Notes: generated by a model from the sequence alone, not told the origin. A stretch of 64,000 bases of DNA from Vibrio methylphosphonaticus (GCF_023634655.1 NZ_JAMKMS010000004.1:186001-250000); one strand, 5' to 3'. Positions 1 through 11,112 are shown, counted from the stretch's first letter. Program-made: numbers and translations.

Positions 1-2
1 GT

Positions 3-485
3 GATTGTGAATATATGGATGAAGGTCATATAGATGCTGGTGTCATGAAGCGTGTGTTTGATGTCAATGTTTACGGCGTTATTCATGTTTTAGAAGCGAT
101 ACAAGGGCGACTTTCGGATAAGCATCATATTGTGGTTGTTGGCTCTATCGCAAGTGAATTGGCATTGCCAAGAGCGGAAGCTTATGGCGCATCAAAGGCG
201 GCCGTGAGTTATTTAATCCGTGCATTGCAGCTTGATTGGAAAAGTAAAGGTGTGCAGCTGTCTTGTGTGTATCCCGGTTTTGTCAGAACCCCTCTCACTG
301 ATAAAAACGATTTTGACATGCCGATGATAATAGAAGTAGAAGAAGCATCAGCTGCAATTCAAAAGGGAATAGAAAAACGTCAGTCTCACATCTATTTCCC
401 AGCAAAATTTACGGCCATTATTCGAATAATCTCGTTGCTACCGTATTCATTGCAAAATTACTTAGTTAATAAGCTGCTGCGCTAA
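3..485 (+). CDS. Short-chain dehydrogenase/reductase (SDR), 5' end outside window
   Basis: C-terminal part of an NAD(P)-dependent short-chain dehydrogenase. The frame is open to the left edge, so the visible ATG at 15 is internal and the Rossmann glycine motif lies outside. The SDR catalytic motif is visible as YGASK, preceded by the serine-containing strand VVVGSIAS, and followed by the usual PGFVRTPLT loop. The next gene starts 35 bp downstream on the same strand, so it belongs to the lipid-modification cluster that follows. SDRs occur in the same position in the Rhodobacter and Vibrio clusters that carry a Cfa-like methyltransferase. The substrate cannot be read from the sequence; a fatty-acyl or quinone-type substrate is inference from context. 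Confidence 0.85.
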   Translation, partial: DCEYMDEGHIDAGVMKRVFDVNVYGVIHVLEAIQGRLSDKHHIVVVGSIASELALPRAEAYGASKAAVSYLIRALQLDWKSKGVQLSCVYPGFVRTPLTDKNDFDMPMIIEVEEASAAIQKGIEKRQSHIYFPAKFTAIIRIISLLPYSLQNYLVNKLLR

Positions 486-520
486 CAAAATGCTTGGCGG
501 TAAAATAAAAGGACTTCACT

Positions 521-1801
521 ATGAAAATTGCGATTATCGGGACAGGAATATCAGGATTAACGTGCGGTTATCACTTACATAACGAGCACGATGTGACGCT
601 TTTCGAAGCAAACAATTATATTGGCGGACACACTGCAACGGTTGATGTCGACGTTGACGGAGAGCAGCACGCTGTAGATACAGGCTTTATCGTATTTAAC
701 GATCGAACCTACCCACACTTCATAAAAATGATGGACGAGATTGGTGTCACAAGTACGCCAACACAGATGAGTTTTAGCGTCAAAAACCAAGCAAACGGTC
801 TTGAATATAATGGTCATACGGTATCGACACTATTTGCTCAAAGGAAAAACTGGCTCAGTCCTACCTTCTACCGATTCGTGTTCGAAATATTACGTTTTAA
901 TCAACTTGCCAAAGAGTTCGCGCACAATGATATTGCCTCTGTGAAGACACTCGGTTCGTTTTTAAATGAGCATGAATTTAGCGATTACTTTTGCACCAAC
1001 TATATTCTTCCTATGGGGGCGGCGATTTGGTCCTCGACATTGGCAGACATGCGCGCGTTTCCTTTAGGGTTCTTTTTACGATTCTTCCTTAACCATGGGT
1101 TACTTGATGTGGTTAACCGACCGCAATGGTATGTCATTGATGGTGGGTCGCGTGCATACATTGAACCTTTAACGCGTGGTTTTGCCGATAAGATACATCT
1201 TAATGCACCGGTGACAAGTGTTAAACGTTACAACCAAGCTGTCGAGGTGATGGTGAATGGTGAGTCGCATTGGTTTGACCAAGTGATCTTCGCTTGTCAC
1301 AGCGACCAAGCATTAAAAATGCTAGAAGCGCCAACTGATAATGAGCTGAGTATTTTGTCTGACATGGAATATCAATCTAATGAGGTGGTTTTGCATACGG
1401 ATGTCAGTTTGTTACCGAAGGAGCAACGCGCTTGGGCTTCATGGAACTATGCGTTAAGCGAAGGGTGTGAACAGCAAATGCCTACGCTTACTTACAATAT
1501 GAATATTCTTCAGCACATTGAATCATCCAGCACACTGTGCGTATCTCTAAACTCTGCGAATTTGGTTGATAGTGACAAGATACTGCGTACTTTTCACTAT
1601 TCTCATCCCGTGTTTACCTCACAATCCATTCAAGCGCAAAATCGAAGAGAAGAGCTATTTGGCGACAATGAGACTTGGTTTTGTGGAGCGTATTGGTATA
1701 ACGGGTTCCATGAAGATGGAGTCAGAAGCGCTTTGGATGTGGTTAAAGGGATTCAGGCTCTTAATCGCGAGCAAAGCGATCCCATCAAGGGGGTCGCATG
1801 A
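521..1801 (+). CDS. FAD-dependent oxidoreductase (amine oxidase/desaturase-like)
   Basis: Flavoprotein of 426 residues. The N-terminus has the dinucleotide-binding motif GTGISGLTCGYHL and a following acidic strand end (LFEANNYIGGHTATV), typical of the amine oxidase/phytoene desaturase superfamily. The C-terminus carries the expected second FAD contact (WFCGAYWYNGFHEDG). The ATG at 521 has AAGGA about seven bases upstream. It overlaps the DUF1365 gene by four bases (ATGA), so the two are translationally coupled. Homologues next to DUF1365 and Cfa genes belong to singlet-oxygen stress operons in alpha-proteobacteria, where related enzymes take part in making furan fatty acids. That exact role here is inferred from gene order. 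Confidence 0.85.
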   Translation: MKIAIIGTGISGLTCGYHLHNEHDVTLFEANNYIGGHTATVDVDVDGEQHAVDTGFIVFNDRTYPHFIKMMDEIGVTSTPTQMSFSVKNQANGLEYNGHTVSTLFAQRKNWLSPTFYRFVFEILRFNQLAKEFAHNDIASVKTLGSFLNEHEFSDYFCTNYILPMGAAIWSSTLADMRAFPLGFFLRFFLNHGLLDVVNRPQWYVIDGGSRAYIEPLTRGFADKIHLNAPVTSVKRYNQAVEVMVNGESHWFDQVIFACHSDQALKMLEAPTDNELSILSDMEYQSNEVVLHTDVSLLPKEQRAWASWNYALSEGCEQQMPTLTYNMNILQHIESSSTLCVSLNSANLVDSDKILRTFHYSHPVFTSQSIQAQNRREELFGDNETWFCGAYWYNGFHEDGVRSALDVVKGIQALNREQSDPIKGVA

Positions 1802-2586
1802 GCGATACAGTAGCCAACAGCCGATTAATGGTAGGGAGCGTTGACCATCGGCGCTTCACACCTAAAAAACACTATTTGCGCTATCCACTGTTCATGCCTG
1901 CTATTGATCTTGATGAGTTGGAACAGTTAAAGCAGACAGTGTGGGGCTTTGGTGATAAGTGGTGGCACTGGGCAAGGTTTCAACGCTCAGATTATTTCGG
2001 ACAGGGTGACTTAAAACACGCTTTGCAGAACAAAGTGCATGAACTTACCGGAGACAAACTTACAGGGAAAGTGATTGCCGTGTGTCATTTGCGCTACCTA
2101 GGGATTTATTTTAGTCCCGTCAATTTTTACTACCTCTACGATAAGCAAGGACAATGGCAATACTTGTTGGCTGAGGTGAGTAATACGCCATGGAATGAAC
2201 GTCACTATTACGCAGTTAAAGCGCAAAGCGGTAGCCAAGGTGAGAACTGGCAGCATGACAAAGCTTTCCATGTATCGCCGTTTAACCCAATTGAACAGCA
2301 ATATAAATGGAAACTTAGACCACTTGGAGAGCGGCTGTTTGTCCACTTGGCTTGCCACCGTGATCACAAAGAGTTTGACGCTACTGTATCAATGAAAAGC
2401 CAACCTTTTAGATCAAAACAGTTGTTAACACTACTGATCAAAACACCCGTTATGGCAGTAAAAGTGGTAGCTGGTATTTATTGGCATGCCTTTAAATTAT
2501 GGTGTAAAGGCATGCCCATCTACGATCATCCAGAGAATAAAAGCAGCCCTTCGGAGGCGCTGTCTCAACAAAATTCTAAAGAGTAA
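1798..2586 (+). CDS. DUF1365 family protein
   Basis: Protein of 262 residues of the DUF1365 family, recognised by the N-terminal sequence with HRRFTPKKHYLRYPLFM, the central YLGIYFSPVNFYYLYD block, and the EVSNTPWNERHYY motif. The biochemical function of the family is not established. It is nearly always found between an FAD-dependent oxidoreductase and a Cfa-like methyltransferase, as here, which points to a step in modifying membrane fatty acids. It overlaps the preceding gene by four bases and ends 11 bases before the next start, so it is surely co-transcribed. No signal peptide is visible; one weakly hydrophobic stretch near the C-terminus could touch the membrane. Confidence 0.85.
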   Translation: MSDTVANSRLMVGSVDHRRFTPKKHYLRYPLFMPAIDLDELEQLKQTVWGFGDKWWHWARFQRSDYFGQGDLKHALQNKVHELTGDKLTGKVIAVCHLRYLGIYFSPVNFYYLYDKQGQWQYLLAEVSNTPWNERHYYAVKAQSGSQGENWQHDKAFHVSPFNPIEQQYKWKLRPLGERLFVHLACHRDHKEFDATVSMKSQPFRSKQLLTLLIKTPVMAVKVVAGIYWHAFKLWCKGMPIYDHPENKSSPSEALSQQNSKE

Positions 2587-2597
2587 GGGAGTGCTTT

Positions 2598-3851
2598 ATG
2601 TTGGAAACGACACTGGTCAGTTCTCAAACACTGACAACTATTCAGAAAACAGCCCGATCAGTGGCATTTAATTGTCTTTATAAATTGGATATCGGTAGCT
2701 TAACGATTGTAGAAAGTTTTGAGCAAAACGGATTGGCAAACAAACAAGTCAGTGAGCGTTTTGGGCGCCCAGAACATGGCAAACCAAACGCGGTAATAGA
2801 AGTAAAGCATCCAGATTTTTATCGTCGCCTACTGAAAGGTGGAAGCATTGCCGCCGGGGAAGCCTATATGGATGGCTGGTGGGATAGCCCAGATTTGACG
2901 TGCGTAATGGAATTGATGGCCATAAACATGTCGGCGTTGGATACCATAGAGGCAAAATCCACCCCTTTGACGCGCATACTGTATTGGTTAGGGCATTGGG
3001 GAAAGAGAAATACGCTGGATAACTCGCGTGAGAACATTCATGCTCACTATGATTTGGGTAATCCTTTATATGAAACCTTTCTTGATGAGCGCATGCTCTA
3101 CTCATCGGCTATTTATCACAGTGAGGCAGATTCACTAGAAACTGCCCAATTAAACAAGATGGAACGCCTGTGTCAGCAGCTTCAGCTCTCTCGCGATGAT
3201 CATGTACTTGAAATTGGTACTGGCTGGGGGGCGATGGCTATCTATATGGCGCAACGCTATGGCTGCCAGGTCACTACGACGACTATTTCTGATGAACAGT
3301 TTGATTACGCGCAAAATAAAATCAATGAACTCGGGCTCAATGAACAGATCACGCTATTGAAACAAGATTATCGTTTGCTGGAAGGGCAGTACGACAAGTT
3401 GGTTTCAATAGAGATGATAGAAGCCGTTGGCAAACAGTTTCTGACCTCTTACTTGAAAAAGTGCCAATCGTTGTTAAAGCCGAAAGGTCTGATGGCGATT
3501 CAAGCGATTACGATTGCGGATCAACGCTACGATAGTTACTCAAAAAATGTCGACTTTATCCAGAAATACATCTTTCCTGGTGGTTTCCTACCTTCAATTA
3601 CCGCCTTGACCAGTGCCTGCACTAAGCATACTGACTTGGTGACGCGAGATTTATTCGACATTGGATTAGATTATGCAACCACCCTTGCTGATTGGAGAGC
3701 AAGGTTCGAACAAGCCCTTCCAACGGTAAAACAACTTGGCTATGACGACCGCTTTATTCGTATGTGGCGTTATTACTTTTGTTACTGCGAAGGGGGGTTT
3801 AGAGCGAAAAGTATTAGCACGGTGCATATGACTCTGCAAAGAAACTCGTGA
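2598..3851 (+). CDS. cfa: Cyclopropane-fatty-acyl-phospholipid synthase family methyltransferase
   Basis: SAM-dependent methyltransferase of 417 residues in the Cfa/mycolic acid methyltransferase family, which methylates or cyclopropanates unsaturated acyl chains of membrane phospholipids. The SAM-binding motif is VLEIGTGWGAMAIYMA, followed by the family blocks VTTTTISDEQ, SIEMIEAVG and FIQKYIFPGG. The N-terminal lipid-binding part (GGSIAAGEAYMDGWW) is also present. The start is set by GGGAG six bases upstream. Because this copy lies in a cluster with SDR, FAD oxidoreductase and DUF1365 genes, it may be the UfaM-like methylase of furan fatty acid synthesis and not the housekeeping Cfa; sequence alone does not separate the two. 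Confidence 0.9.
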   Translation: MLETTLVSSQTLTTIQKTARSVAFNCLYKLDIGSLTIVESFEQNGLANKQVSERFGRPEHGKPNAVIEVKHPDFYRRLLKGGSIAAGEAYMDGWWDSPDLTCVMELMAINMSALDTIEAKSTPLTRILYWLGHWGKRNTLDNSRENIHAHYDLGNPLYETFLDERMLYSSAIYHSEADSLETAQLNKMERLCQQLQLSRDDHVLEIGTGWGAMAIYMAQRYGCQVTTTTISDEQFDYAQNKINELGLNEQITLLKQDYRLLEGQYDKLVSIEMIEAVGKQFLTSYLKKCQSLLKPKGLMAIQAITIADQRYDSYSKNVDFIQKYIFPGGFLPSITALTSACTKHTDLVTRDLFDIGLDYATTLADWRARFEQALPTVKQLGYDDRFIRMWRYYFCYCEGGFRAKSISTVHMTLQRNS

Positions 3852-3898
3852 AATGAACCGCGGTAACCAAACTAGGCACAAATGAAGAGGGAAAGACA

Positions 3899-4414
3899 AT
3901 GTCACACGTTGCGAAACTTATTTGTGTCAGTACTTGGTTTCAATGTTTATGGTTTCTCTCTGTCGTTGGGCAGGAACGCTTTCAATGGTTTGGCCTAATA
4001 CTGGCTATATTGACAATCATAACGACCTATCGAGGGTTATCACTCTGCCTAAGAGATGTGGTGGTGATTGCTTTGTTAGGTCTTATCCTAGACAGCCTAA
4101 ACGTGATGACCAATGTCCTAATCTTTTCGGTTCCCGCTTTGCCGGTTTGGCTGGTGACGTTATGGCTAGCCTTTTCTTGGTATGCCAATTTTTTACGAAG
4201 TACTTTGATGCAATACCCAATTCTATACGTATCACTAATAGGAGGCGCGGGTGGCGCGCTGAGTTATTTAGCGGGTAACAAACTGGATGCCGTCGTCATC
4301 GGCTATTCATTACCATTAACCATGATGATTTTGTTTGTGGAGTGGTTAGCAATAATCTGGTTTGTTGTCAGTTATCAGCGCTTGACGGAAGGAGTACTGA
4401 AACATGATTCGTAA
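3899..4414 (+). CDS. DUF2878 family inner-membrane protein
   Basis: Small integral membrane protein of 171 residues with about five to six hydrophobic segments (for example LWFLSVVGQERFQWFGLILA, VVVIALLGLILDSL, ALPVWLVTLWLAFSW, MMILFVEWLAIIWFVV). It matches the DUF2878 family, whose function is unknown and which recurs in Vibrio and Shewanella clusters around Cfa. A purine-rich GAGGGAAAG lies before the ATG. Its last codons overlap the next gene by 11 bases, so the two are coupled. It may help membrane placement of the lipid-modifying enzymes; that is inference. Confidence 0.75.
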   Translation: MSHVAKLICVSTWFQCLWFLSVVGQERFQWFGLILAILTIITTYRGLSLCLRDVVVIALLGLILDSLNVMTNVLIFSVPALPVWLVTLWLAFSWYANFLRSTLMQYPILYVSLIGGAGGALSYLAGNKLDAVVIGYSLPLTMMILFVEWLAIIWFVVSYQRLTEGVLKHDS

Positions 4415-4958
4415 GTTAACAACGCTAGCATTACTGTTCACAGCAGTGTCAGCCCCGGTAAAGGCTGGCTCTGACAAGGCAGTCAGTTACGAAGCCTGGC
4501 GTCATTGGAAAGTCGTTGGGGAAGCGCAACTCAGCTGGTTATTTTTTGATGTCTATCGCTCGCAGCTTCTCACGCCTCAAGGTACGTACACGCTGTCGTC
4601 TGATGTATCGCCGCATCCTGTTGCGCTTAGAATACAATACCAAAGAGACATCAGCCGCTCACAGCTCTTGGACGCCACCTTAGACCAGTGGGAAAAAATG
4701 GGCATTGATAAGGAAACCAGAGCCCAATGGATAGCAAGGCTTTACGATGTGTTTCCCGATATCGAAGAAGGACAGCAATTGATTTATGTGACCGACGGTG
4801 CATCGGGGTCTTTCTATTACTTAACTGATGAAAAGCCGCTGCAAGCTGTGGGAAGAATCAACGATGAAGCATTAAATGATGGCTTTCTCGGGATTTGGCT
4901 ATCACCAAATAGTCAATATCCAAAATTAAGAGCGCAACTGATAGGGATGAATAGATGA
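4404..4958 (+). CDS. Chalcone isomerase-like periplasmic protein
   Basis: Protein of 184 residues with an N-terminal signal peptide (about residues 1-22, ending PVKAGS). The mature part matches the bacterial chalcone isomerase-like group: YEAWRHWKVVGEAQLSWLFFDVYRS at the start (shown in part), LRIQYQRDISRSQLLDAT in the middle, and GIWLSPNSQYPKLR at the end. Plant chalcone isomerases share the fold, but bacterial members have no demonstrated isomerase activity and may bind fatty acids. AGGAG about nine bases upstream supports this start inside the end of the DUF2878 gene. It overlaps the next gene by four bases. A periplasmic lipid-binding role fits the cluster but is inferred. Confidence 0.75.
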   Translation: MIRKLTTLALLFTAVSAPVKAGSDKAVSYEAWRHWKVVGEAQLSWLFFDVYRSQLLTPQGTYTLSSDVSPHPVALRIQYQRDISRSQLLDATLDQWEKMGIDKETRAQWIARLYDVFPDIEEGQQLIYVTDGASGSFYYLTDEKPLQAVGRINDEALNDGFLGIWLSPNSQYPKLRAQLIGMNR

Positions 4959-5479
4959 AAAAACTTGCTTTGTCATTGTGGCTAATGATGGTTGTGTTGC
5001 TCACGTCCTGTAGTGCAAATTTAGATGAATACGAAGATAGTACACCGAGTTTTGACTTGTTCGGTTATTTTGATGGTCAATCTCGGGCTTGGGGAATGGT
5101 TCAAGATTACACAGATAAACAAACACGACGTTTTGTTGTCGACATAGTAGGGGAAGTGGAAGGCGACACCTTAACACTGACCGAAGACTTTGTTTTTCAT
5201 GATGGAGAAACCGATCAAAGAGTTTGGACGATAAAGCGTTTGAAGGATGGCTCATACGAAGGAACGGCAGATGACATCATTGGCGTCGCAACCGGGCAAA
5301 CGGTTGGGAACGCGCTAAGATGGCAGTATGATTTTGAGTTAGAGCTCGACGGGTCAACCTATACGGTTGCTTTTGATGATTGGTTATACAGACAAGATGA
5401 AGACCACCTCTTTAATTTAACGAGTATCAGAAAGTTTGGTAAGGAAGTAGGGACAATTACGTTGTTTTTTCAAAAGTAA
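4955..5479 (+). CDS. DUF3833 family lipoprotein
   Basis: Lipoprotein of 174 residues. The signal sequence ends in a lipobox LTSC, so Cys19 is the likely lipidated residue; position +2 is Ser, which favours outer-membrane sorting. The mature part has the DUF3833 features: FDLFGYFDGQSRAWGMVQD near the start and many alternating beta-type strands. Function is unknown. It is the last gene of the seven-gene cluster and is followed by a bidirectional terminator at about 5596. Together with the chalcone isomerase-like protein it would place part of the pathway in the periplasm or outer membrane. Confidence 0.8.
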   Translation: MKKLALSLWLMMVVLLTSCSANLDEYEDSTPSFDLFGYFDGQSRAWGMVQDYTDKQTRRFVVDIVGEVEGDTLTLTEDFVFHDGETDQRVWTIKRLKDGSYEGTADDIIGVATGQTVGNALRWQYDFELELDGSTYTVAFDDWLYRQDEDHLFNLTSIRKFGKEVGTITLFFQK

Positions 5480-5595
5480 TTGCGTATCAAAGTAGGCTCA
5501 ATTACTTATTGGTTTGCAAAAGCTACCTCTCTATCGTCTGTACTACGGCTTAACCTTCTTTGTACTGTTATAACATGTGACAACGCAAACAATAC

Positions 5596-5625
5596 AAAAG
5601 GGCTGCATCGCTGCAGCCCTTTTTC
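5596..5625. terminator. Bidirectional intrinsic terminator (lipid cluster / purB)
   Basis: Perfect 9-bp stem AGGGCTGCA / TGCAGCCCT with a TCGC loop, flanked by AAAA on the left and TTTT on the right, so it can stop both the + strand cluster and the convergent purB transcript. Confidence 0.85.
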
Positions 5626-5698
5626 GAATATCGAACTTTTATCGCAATGATACCAAATCACAATCTATTGAAAGATGAGTTGGTATCAACAATGGACA

Positions 5699-7216
<1,518 letters not shown>

Positions 7217-7364
7217 TTATTCCAGCAAAACGATGCATCGTCAATAAACGCGATTGTTTGATGAAAGCAATGAACCTTGAGAGCGCAGCTTTAAACAAAT
7301 AGCTCGCAACAAGGTGCGAGCTTAATGCGATATTCGATCTTAATGCTATATTCGAGTTAACTTA

Positions 7365-7982
7365 TTAGAGTCTAGCTAACAGAATTTTGGCTTGTTCGAT
7401 CATCTTCTTGCGTCCAAACACTAAGTGACGACGTTTGCCACCGACTTGACGCCACAACACAGCACTACGAATGCCAGATAGCAGTAATGCGCGCACTTTT
7501 TGTTGGGTGCCGGTTTGTTGCAAAACAGCAGGTGTACCGGTGACTTGAATCCTTGGACCAATTGGGCTGACGACATCAAGATAAACGCTAGCAAGGTTAC
7601 TGATCATTTGATCGTCTAATAGATCGTAGTGTTCGAGCTGTCGCTCAACCATTTGGATACGATCCCCAAGCTGAGACATAGCGTCATTACGGCTGCTTAG
7701 CTTACGCTCGAGCGCCATTAGACTAATGATATAACGTGTGATTTCACTTCCGGTCGGTGTGCTGTCAATACCGTTAACCAAGCACTCGAGTCCAACTTTT
7801 AAGTCAGACTCGCTGCCAAATACGCTAAGGGTATTTGATGGATTAATGTTGGTGATAGCTTTAAGTGAAGTCTCAAACGCGTCTGAATCACAGTGACCGT
7901 CTTTTGCCATGTTCTGCACGAGCGCAACTGCCTGGCAGATGCCAGCGAATGCTATGGTACGGTCGTAAAGTGTATTAGCCAC
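7365..7982 (-). CDS. hflD: High frequency lysogenization protein HflD
   Basis: HflD homologue of 205 residues, recognised by its N-terminus ([18 protein letters not shown]), by its position between mnmA and purB, and by the C-terminal [19 protein letters not shown] block. In E. coli HflD is a peripheral membrane protein that binds the lambda CII protein; its cell role is not clear. The start codon is GTG at 7982, supported by AGGAG six bases upstream. It begins 17 bases after the mnmA stop and is probably co-transcribed with it. Confidence 0.93.
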   Translation of the reverse strand: MANTLYDRTIAFAGICQAVALVQNMAKDGHCDSDAFETSLKAITNINPSNTLSVFGSESDLKVGLECLVNGIDSTPTGSEITRYIISLMALERKLSSRNDAMSQLGDRIQMVERQLEHYDLLDDQMISNLASVYLDVVSPIGPRIQVTGTPAVLQQTGTQQKVRALLLSGIRSAVLWRQVGGKRRHLVFGRKKMIEQAKILLARL

Positions 7983-7999
7983 GTAGTTCTCCTAATAAA

Positions 8000-9109
8000 T
8001 TAAATGCGCTCTTCAATGATACCGCCACCTAGACACACGTTGTCTTTATAGAATACGGCGGATTGCCCAGGTGTAACGGCGACCTGAGGCTCATCAAAGA
8101 TGACTTTGATGTTGTTATCATCCATCGGAATGATAGTACAAGGGATATCTTGCTGACGATAACGCGTTTTCACTGTGCATGTCATTGGTTCAGTGATGAT
8201 TTCACGATCAACCCAGTGCAATTGAGACGCACGTAAGCCATTTGACTTCAATAGTGGGTGATCAGCACCCTGTACGGCAATTAAGACATTACGCTTAAGA
8301 TCTTTTTCAGCAACATACCAAGGGTCTTCATTACCACCGCCGCCTTTTTGGCCACCAATATGTAGACCTTTTCGCTGTCCTAGCGTGTGGTACATTAAAC
8401 CTTGGTGTTCGCCAATGATAACGCCTTCTGGCGTCTCAATTTTACCTGGCTGTGCAGGTAAATAGCGAGACAAGAAGTCGGTAAATTTGCGCTCACCAAT
8501 AAAACAAATACCGGTTGAGTCTTTTTTCTTTGCAGTAATCAGATCTTGCTCTTCAGCAATGCGACGGACTTCAGGCTTTTCTAACTCACCCACTGGAAAC
8601 AGACTGCGTGCTACTTGCTCATGGCTCAATGTATATAGGAAATAGCTTTGGTCTTTGTTGCTATCTAAGCCACGTAGCATTTGTGGCTTTTCGCCGTTTT
8701 CTGGGAACGTACGACTGACATAATGGCCCATGGCAATATAGTCTGCATCGAGGACTTCATCGGCAAATTCTAAAAAGGCTTTGAACTTGATTTCTTTGTT
8801 ACAAAGAATGTCCGGGTTTGGCGTACGACCTGCTTTATACTCCGCTAAGAAGTACTCAAAGACATTATCCCAGTATTCAGCGGCAAAGTTGATAGTATGA
8901 AGGTGGATACCTAGCTTGTCACAAACAGCTTGTGCGTCCGCAAGATCTTCTGCAGCCGTGCAGTACTCTTCGTTGTCATCTTCTTCCCAGTTCTTCATGA
9001 ACAGGCCTTCTACTTGATAGCCCTGTTGCTGTAGAAGATAGGCAGAGACGGATGAGTCCACACCGCCGGACATACCGACGATCACTTTCTTTTGGCTGTT
9101 ATCAGACAT
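8000..9109 (-). CDS. mnmA: tRNA-specific 2-thiouridylase MnmA
   Basis: MnmA (TrmU), 369 residues, thiolates U34 at the wobble position of tRNA-Lys, -Glu and -Gln using sulfur relayed from IscS through the Tus proteins. The PP-loop GMSGGVDSS lies at residues 12-20. The two catalytic cysteines are in [12 protein letters not shown] and [12 protein letters not shown]. The start at 9109 ([12 protein letters not shown]) gives the family length; an upstream in-frame ATG would add 37 residues without homology. A divergent gene, gsk, starts 238 bp away, so the gap holds both promoters. Confidence 0.97.
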   Translation of the reverse strand: MSDNSQKKVIVGMSGGVDSSVSAYLLQQQGYQVEGLFMKNWEEDDNEEYCTAAEDLADAQAVCDKLGIHLHTINFAAEYWDNVFEYFLAEYKAGRTPNPDILCNKEIKFKAFLEFADEVLDADYIAMGHYVSRTFPENGEKPQMLRGLDSNKDQSYFLYTLSHEQVARSLFPVGELEKPEVRRIAEEQDLITAKKKDSTGICFIGERKFTDFLSRYLPAQPGKIETPEGVIIGEHQGLMYHTLGQRKGLHIGGQKGGGGNEDPWYVAEKDLKRNVLIAVQGADHPLLKSNGLRASQLHWVDREIITEPMTCTVKTRYRQQDIPCTIIPMDDNNIKVIFDEPQVAVTPGQSAVFYKDNVCLGGGIIEERI

Positions 9110-9347
9110 GTTTAAATACCACCTATAGTAATTGGACGCAGATTTTAGCAGAAACAAAACGTGCAATACAGTTCCGCGAACTAAATCACACTTTCTTAAG
9201 CACGTTATGTGTGTCTTCAATAAGAGAAATACAAGCCTTTTGACAAAAAAATGAATAGGTAATCGTTTGCCTTAATTGCCTATGTTGCTCTGATGATCTA
9301 TACAGAGTTAGAATTGCCGCCTTCTTTTTCCCTAAGCAGATTACGTT

Positions 9348-10652
9348 ATGAAATTCCCAGGCCAAAGAAAATCCAAGCACTACTTCCCAGTCCATGCTCG
9401 CGATCCATTAGTGAGCCAAGCGCAGAGTAGTAAAAAAATGTCGAAAACGCATATTGTCGGCATTGACCAGACCTTGGTTGATATTGAAGCGAAAGTGGAT
9501 AGTAGCTTGATTGAAAAATATCGTTTGAGTAAAGGACATTCATTGGTTATTGATGATAAAGCCGCAGAAGCTTTATACACAGAGTTAAAGGAAAAAGAAC
9601 TCATAACCAATGAATTTGCTGGTGGAACGATAGGGAATACATTACATAACTTTTCTGTGCTTGCTGATGATAAGTCGGTGTTGTTGGGCGTGATGAGCTC
9701 GGATATTAAGATTGGTAGCTACGGGTATCGCTATCTCTGTAATACATCGAGTCGTATGGACCTTAACTACTTGCAAGGTGTTGATGGTGCAATTGGGCGT
9801 TGCTTTACTCTCATCACTGAAGATGGAGAGCGCACATTTGCAATTAGTGAAGGGAAAATGAACCAGCTGCAACCGGAAAGTATCCCAGAAAATATATTCA
9901 AAAAAGCGTCTGCATTAGTATTAACCGCTTATTTAGTGCGTTGTAAGCCTGGCGATCCAATGCCAAAGGCAACAATGCAAGCTATAGAGTATGCCAAAAA
10001 ATACAACGTGCCAGTGGTACTAACGTTAGGCACCCGATTTGTTATCCAAGATGACCCTGAATATTGGCAGGAATTTTTAAAGCAGCATGTCACTGTTGTT
10101 GCAATGAATGAAGACGAAGCGGAAGCGTTGACCGGAGAGAGCGATCCTTTAGCTGCATCGGATAAAGCGTTGGAGTGGGTAGACTTAGTACTATGTACTG
10201 CTGGTCCGATAGGGTTATTTATGGGGGGCTATACCGAAAATGATGCTAAGCGAGAAACGTCGCTACCATTACTACCGGGTAGTATTGCGGAATTTAATCG
10301 TTACGAGTTTAGTCGTCCTGCTATAAAAGCGGAATGTAATGAACCAATTAAGGTCTATTCACATATCGCACCATATATGGGCGGTCCAGAGAAGATCAAA
10401 AATACCAATGGTGCTGGTGATGCCGCACTTTCAGCATTATTGCATGACATGGCAGCCAATAAACATCACAGAGAGAACGTGCCTAATTCCAGCAAACACC
10501 AATATCAGTTTTTAACGTATTCATCTTTTTCACAGGTATGCAAGTATTCCAATAGAGCAAGTTATGAGGTGTTGGTTCAACATTCTCCAAGATTATCTAG
10601 AGGCTTACCAGAAAGAGAAGACAGCTTGGAAGAAGCGTATTGGGAAAGATAA
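9348..10652 (+). CDS. gsk: Inosine-guanosine kinase
   Basis: Gsk, 434 residues, the family length. It phosphorylates inosine and guanosine to IMP and GMP in purine salvage. It belongs to the PfkB/ribokinase fold: the catalytic anion hole motif is NTNGAGDAALSAL, and the N-terminal substrate lid region FAGGTIGNTLHNFSVLAD is present. The long C-terminal tail (SNRASYEVLVQHSPRLSRG) is typical of the enterobacterial and Vibrio enzyme. It stands alone as a transcription unit, ending at a terminator shared with hns. Confidence 0.95.
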   Translation: MKFPGQRKSKHYFPVHARDPLVSQAQSSKKMSKTHIVGIDQTLVDIEAKVDSSLIEKYRLSKGHSLVIDDKAAEALYTELKEKELITNEFAGGTIGNTLHNFSVLADDKSVLLGVMSSDIKIGSYGYRYLCNTSSRMDLNYLQGVDGAIGRCFTLITEDGERTFAISEGKMNQLQPESIPENIFKKASALVLTAYLVRCKPGDPMPKATMQAIEYAKKYNVPVVLTLGTRFVIQDDPEYWQEFLKQHVTVVAMNEDEAEALTGESDPLAASDKALEWVDLVLCTAGPIGLFMGGYTENDAKRETSLPLLPGSIAEFNRYEFSRPAIKAECNEPIKVYSHIAPYMGGPEKIKNTNGAGDAALSALLHDMAANKHHRENVPNSSKHQYQFLTYSSFSQVCKYSNRASYEVLVQHSPRLSRGLPEREDSLEEAYWER

Positions 10653-10653
10653 T

Positions 10654-10681
10654 AAAAAAGCGCCGGAAGGCGCTTTTTTTA
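10654..10681. terminator. Bidirectional terminator between gsk and hns
   Basis: AAAAAAGCGCC, GGAA loop, GGCGCTTTTTT: a GC-rich core flanked by A and T runs on either side, serving the convergent gsk and hns genes. Confidence 0.85.
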
Positions 10682-10704
10682 AATAACTCTATTGAAACAA
10701 GTAA

Positions 10705-11112
10705 TTATAGCTCAAATTCTTCTAGAGATTTACCTGCATCTAGCGCCGCTTGGATTATTGATGGAGTGCGGCCCTGGCCTGTCCATGTTTTCTCTGCGCC
10801 ATTGCCATCAACATATTTGTACTTTGCTGGGCGTGGTGCACGTTTGCTTTTGGTTTTTGCTTTTGATTCACCAGACAATGCAGCAATAAGGTCTTCAACA
10901 TCGATGCCGTCTTTAGCGATCATTTGAGCATATTCGCTTAGTTTTGCTTCACGTGCTTCTTTTTCTGCTCTTTCTTCTTCTTCAGATTCTTGACGCTCAG
11001 AAACAACCAGCGTTAATTTTTCTAGGGCTTCTTCTAATTGTTCAACCGTTAACTCACGAGCAAATGCACGTAGGCTACGAATATTAAGCAAAGTTTTTGT
11101 TAATTCAGACAT
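10705..11112 (-). CDS. hns: H-NS family nucleoid-associated protein (VicH-like)
   Basis: H-NS homologue of 135 residues. The N-terminal half is the coiled-coil oligomerisation region (LTVEQLEEALEKLTLVVSE followed by a charged helix). The C-terminal DNA-binding domain has the core motif TWTGQGRTPSIIQAAL, whose QGR loop inserts in the AT-rich minor groove. H-NS silences AT-rich and horizontally acquired genes. The start at 11112 (MSELTKTLLNIRSLRAFA) matches Vibrio H-NS and has GGGAA upstream; an ATG four codons earlier is less likely. The upstream DNA is AT-rich, in line with the autoregulation known for hns. Confidence 0.95.
   Translation of the reverse strand: MSELTKTLLNIRSLRAFARELTVEQLEEALEKLTLVVSERQESEEEERAEKEAREAKLSEYAQMIAKDGIDVEDLIAALSGESKAKTKSKRAPRPAKYKYVDGNGAEKTWTGQGRTPSIIQAALDAGKSLEEFEL

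Noticed and set aside
5001..5255. Minus-strand open frame opposite the DUF3833 gene
   Set aside because: Shadow of a well-supported lipoprotein gene; no ribosome site or family.
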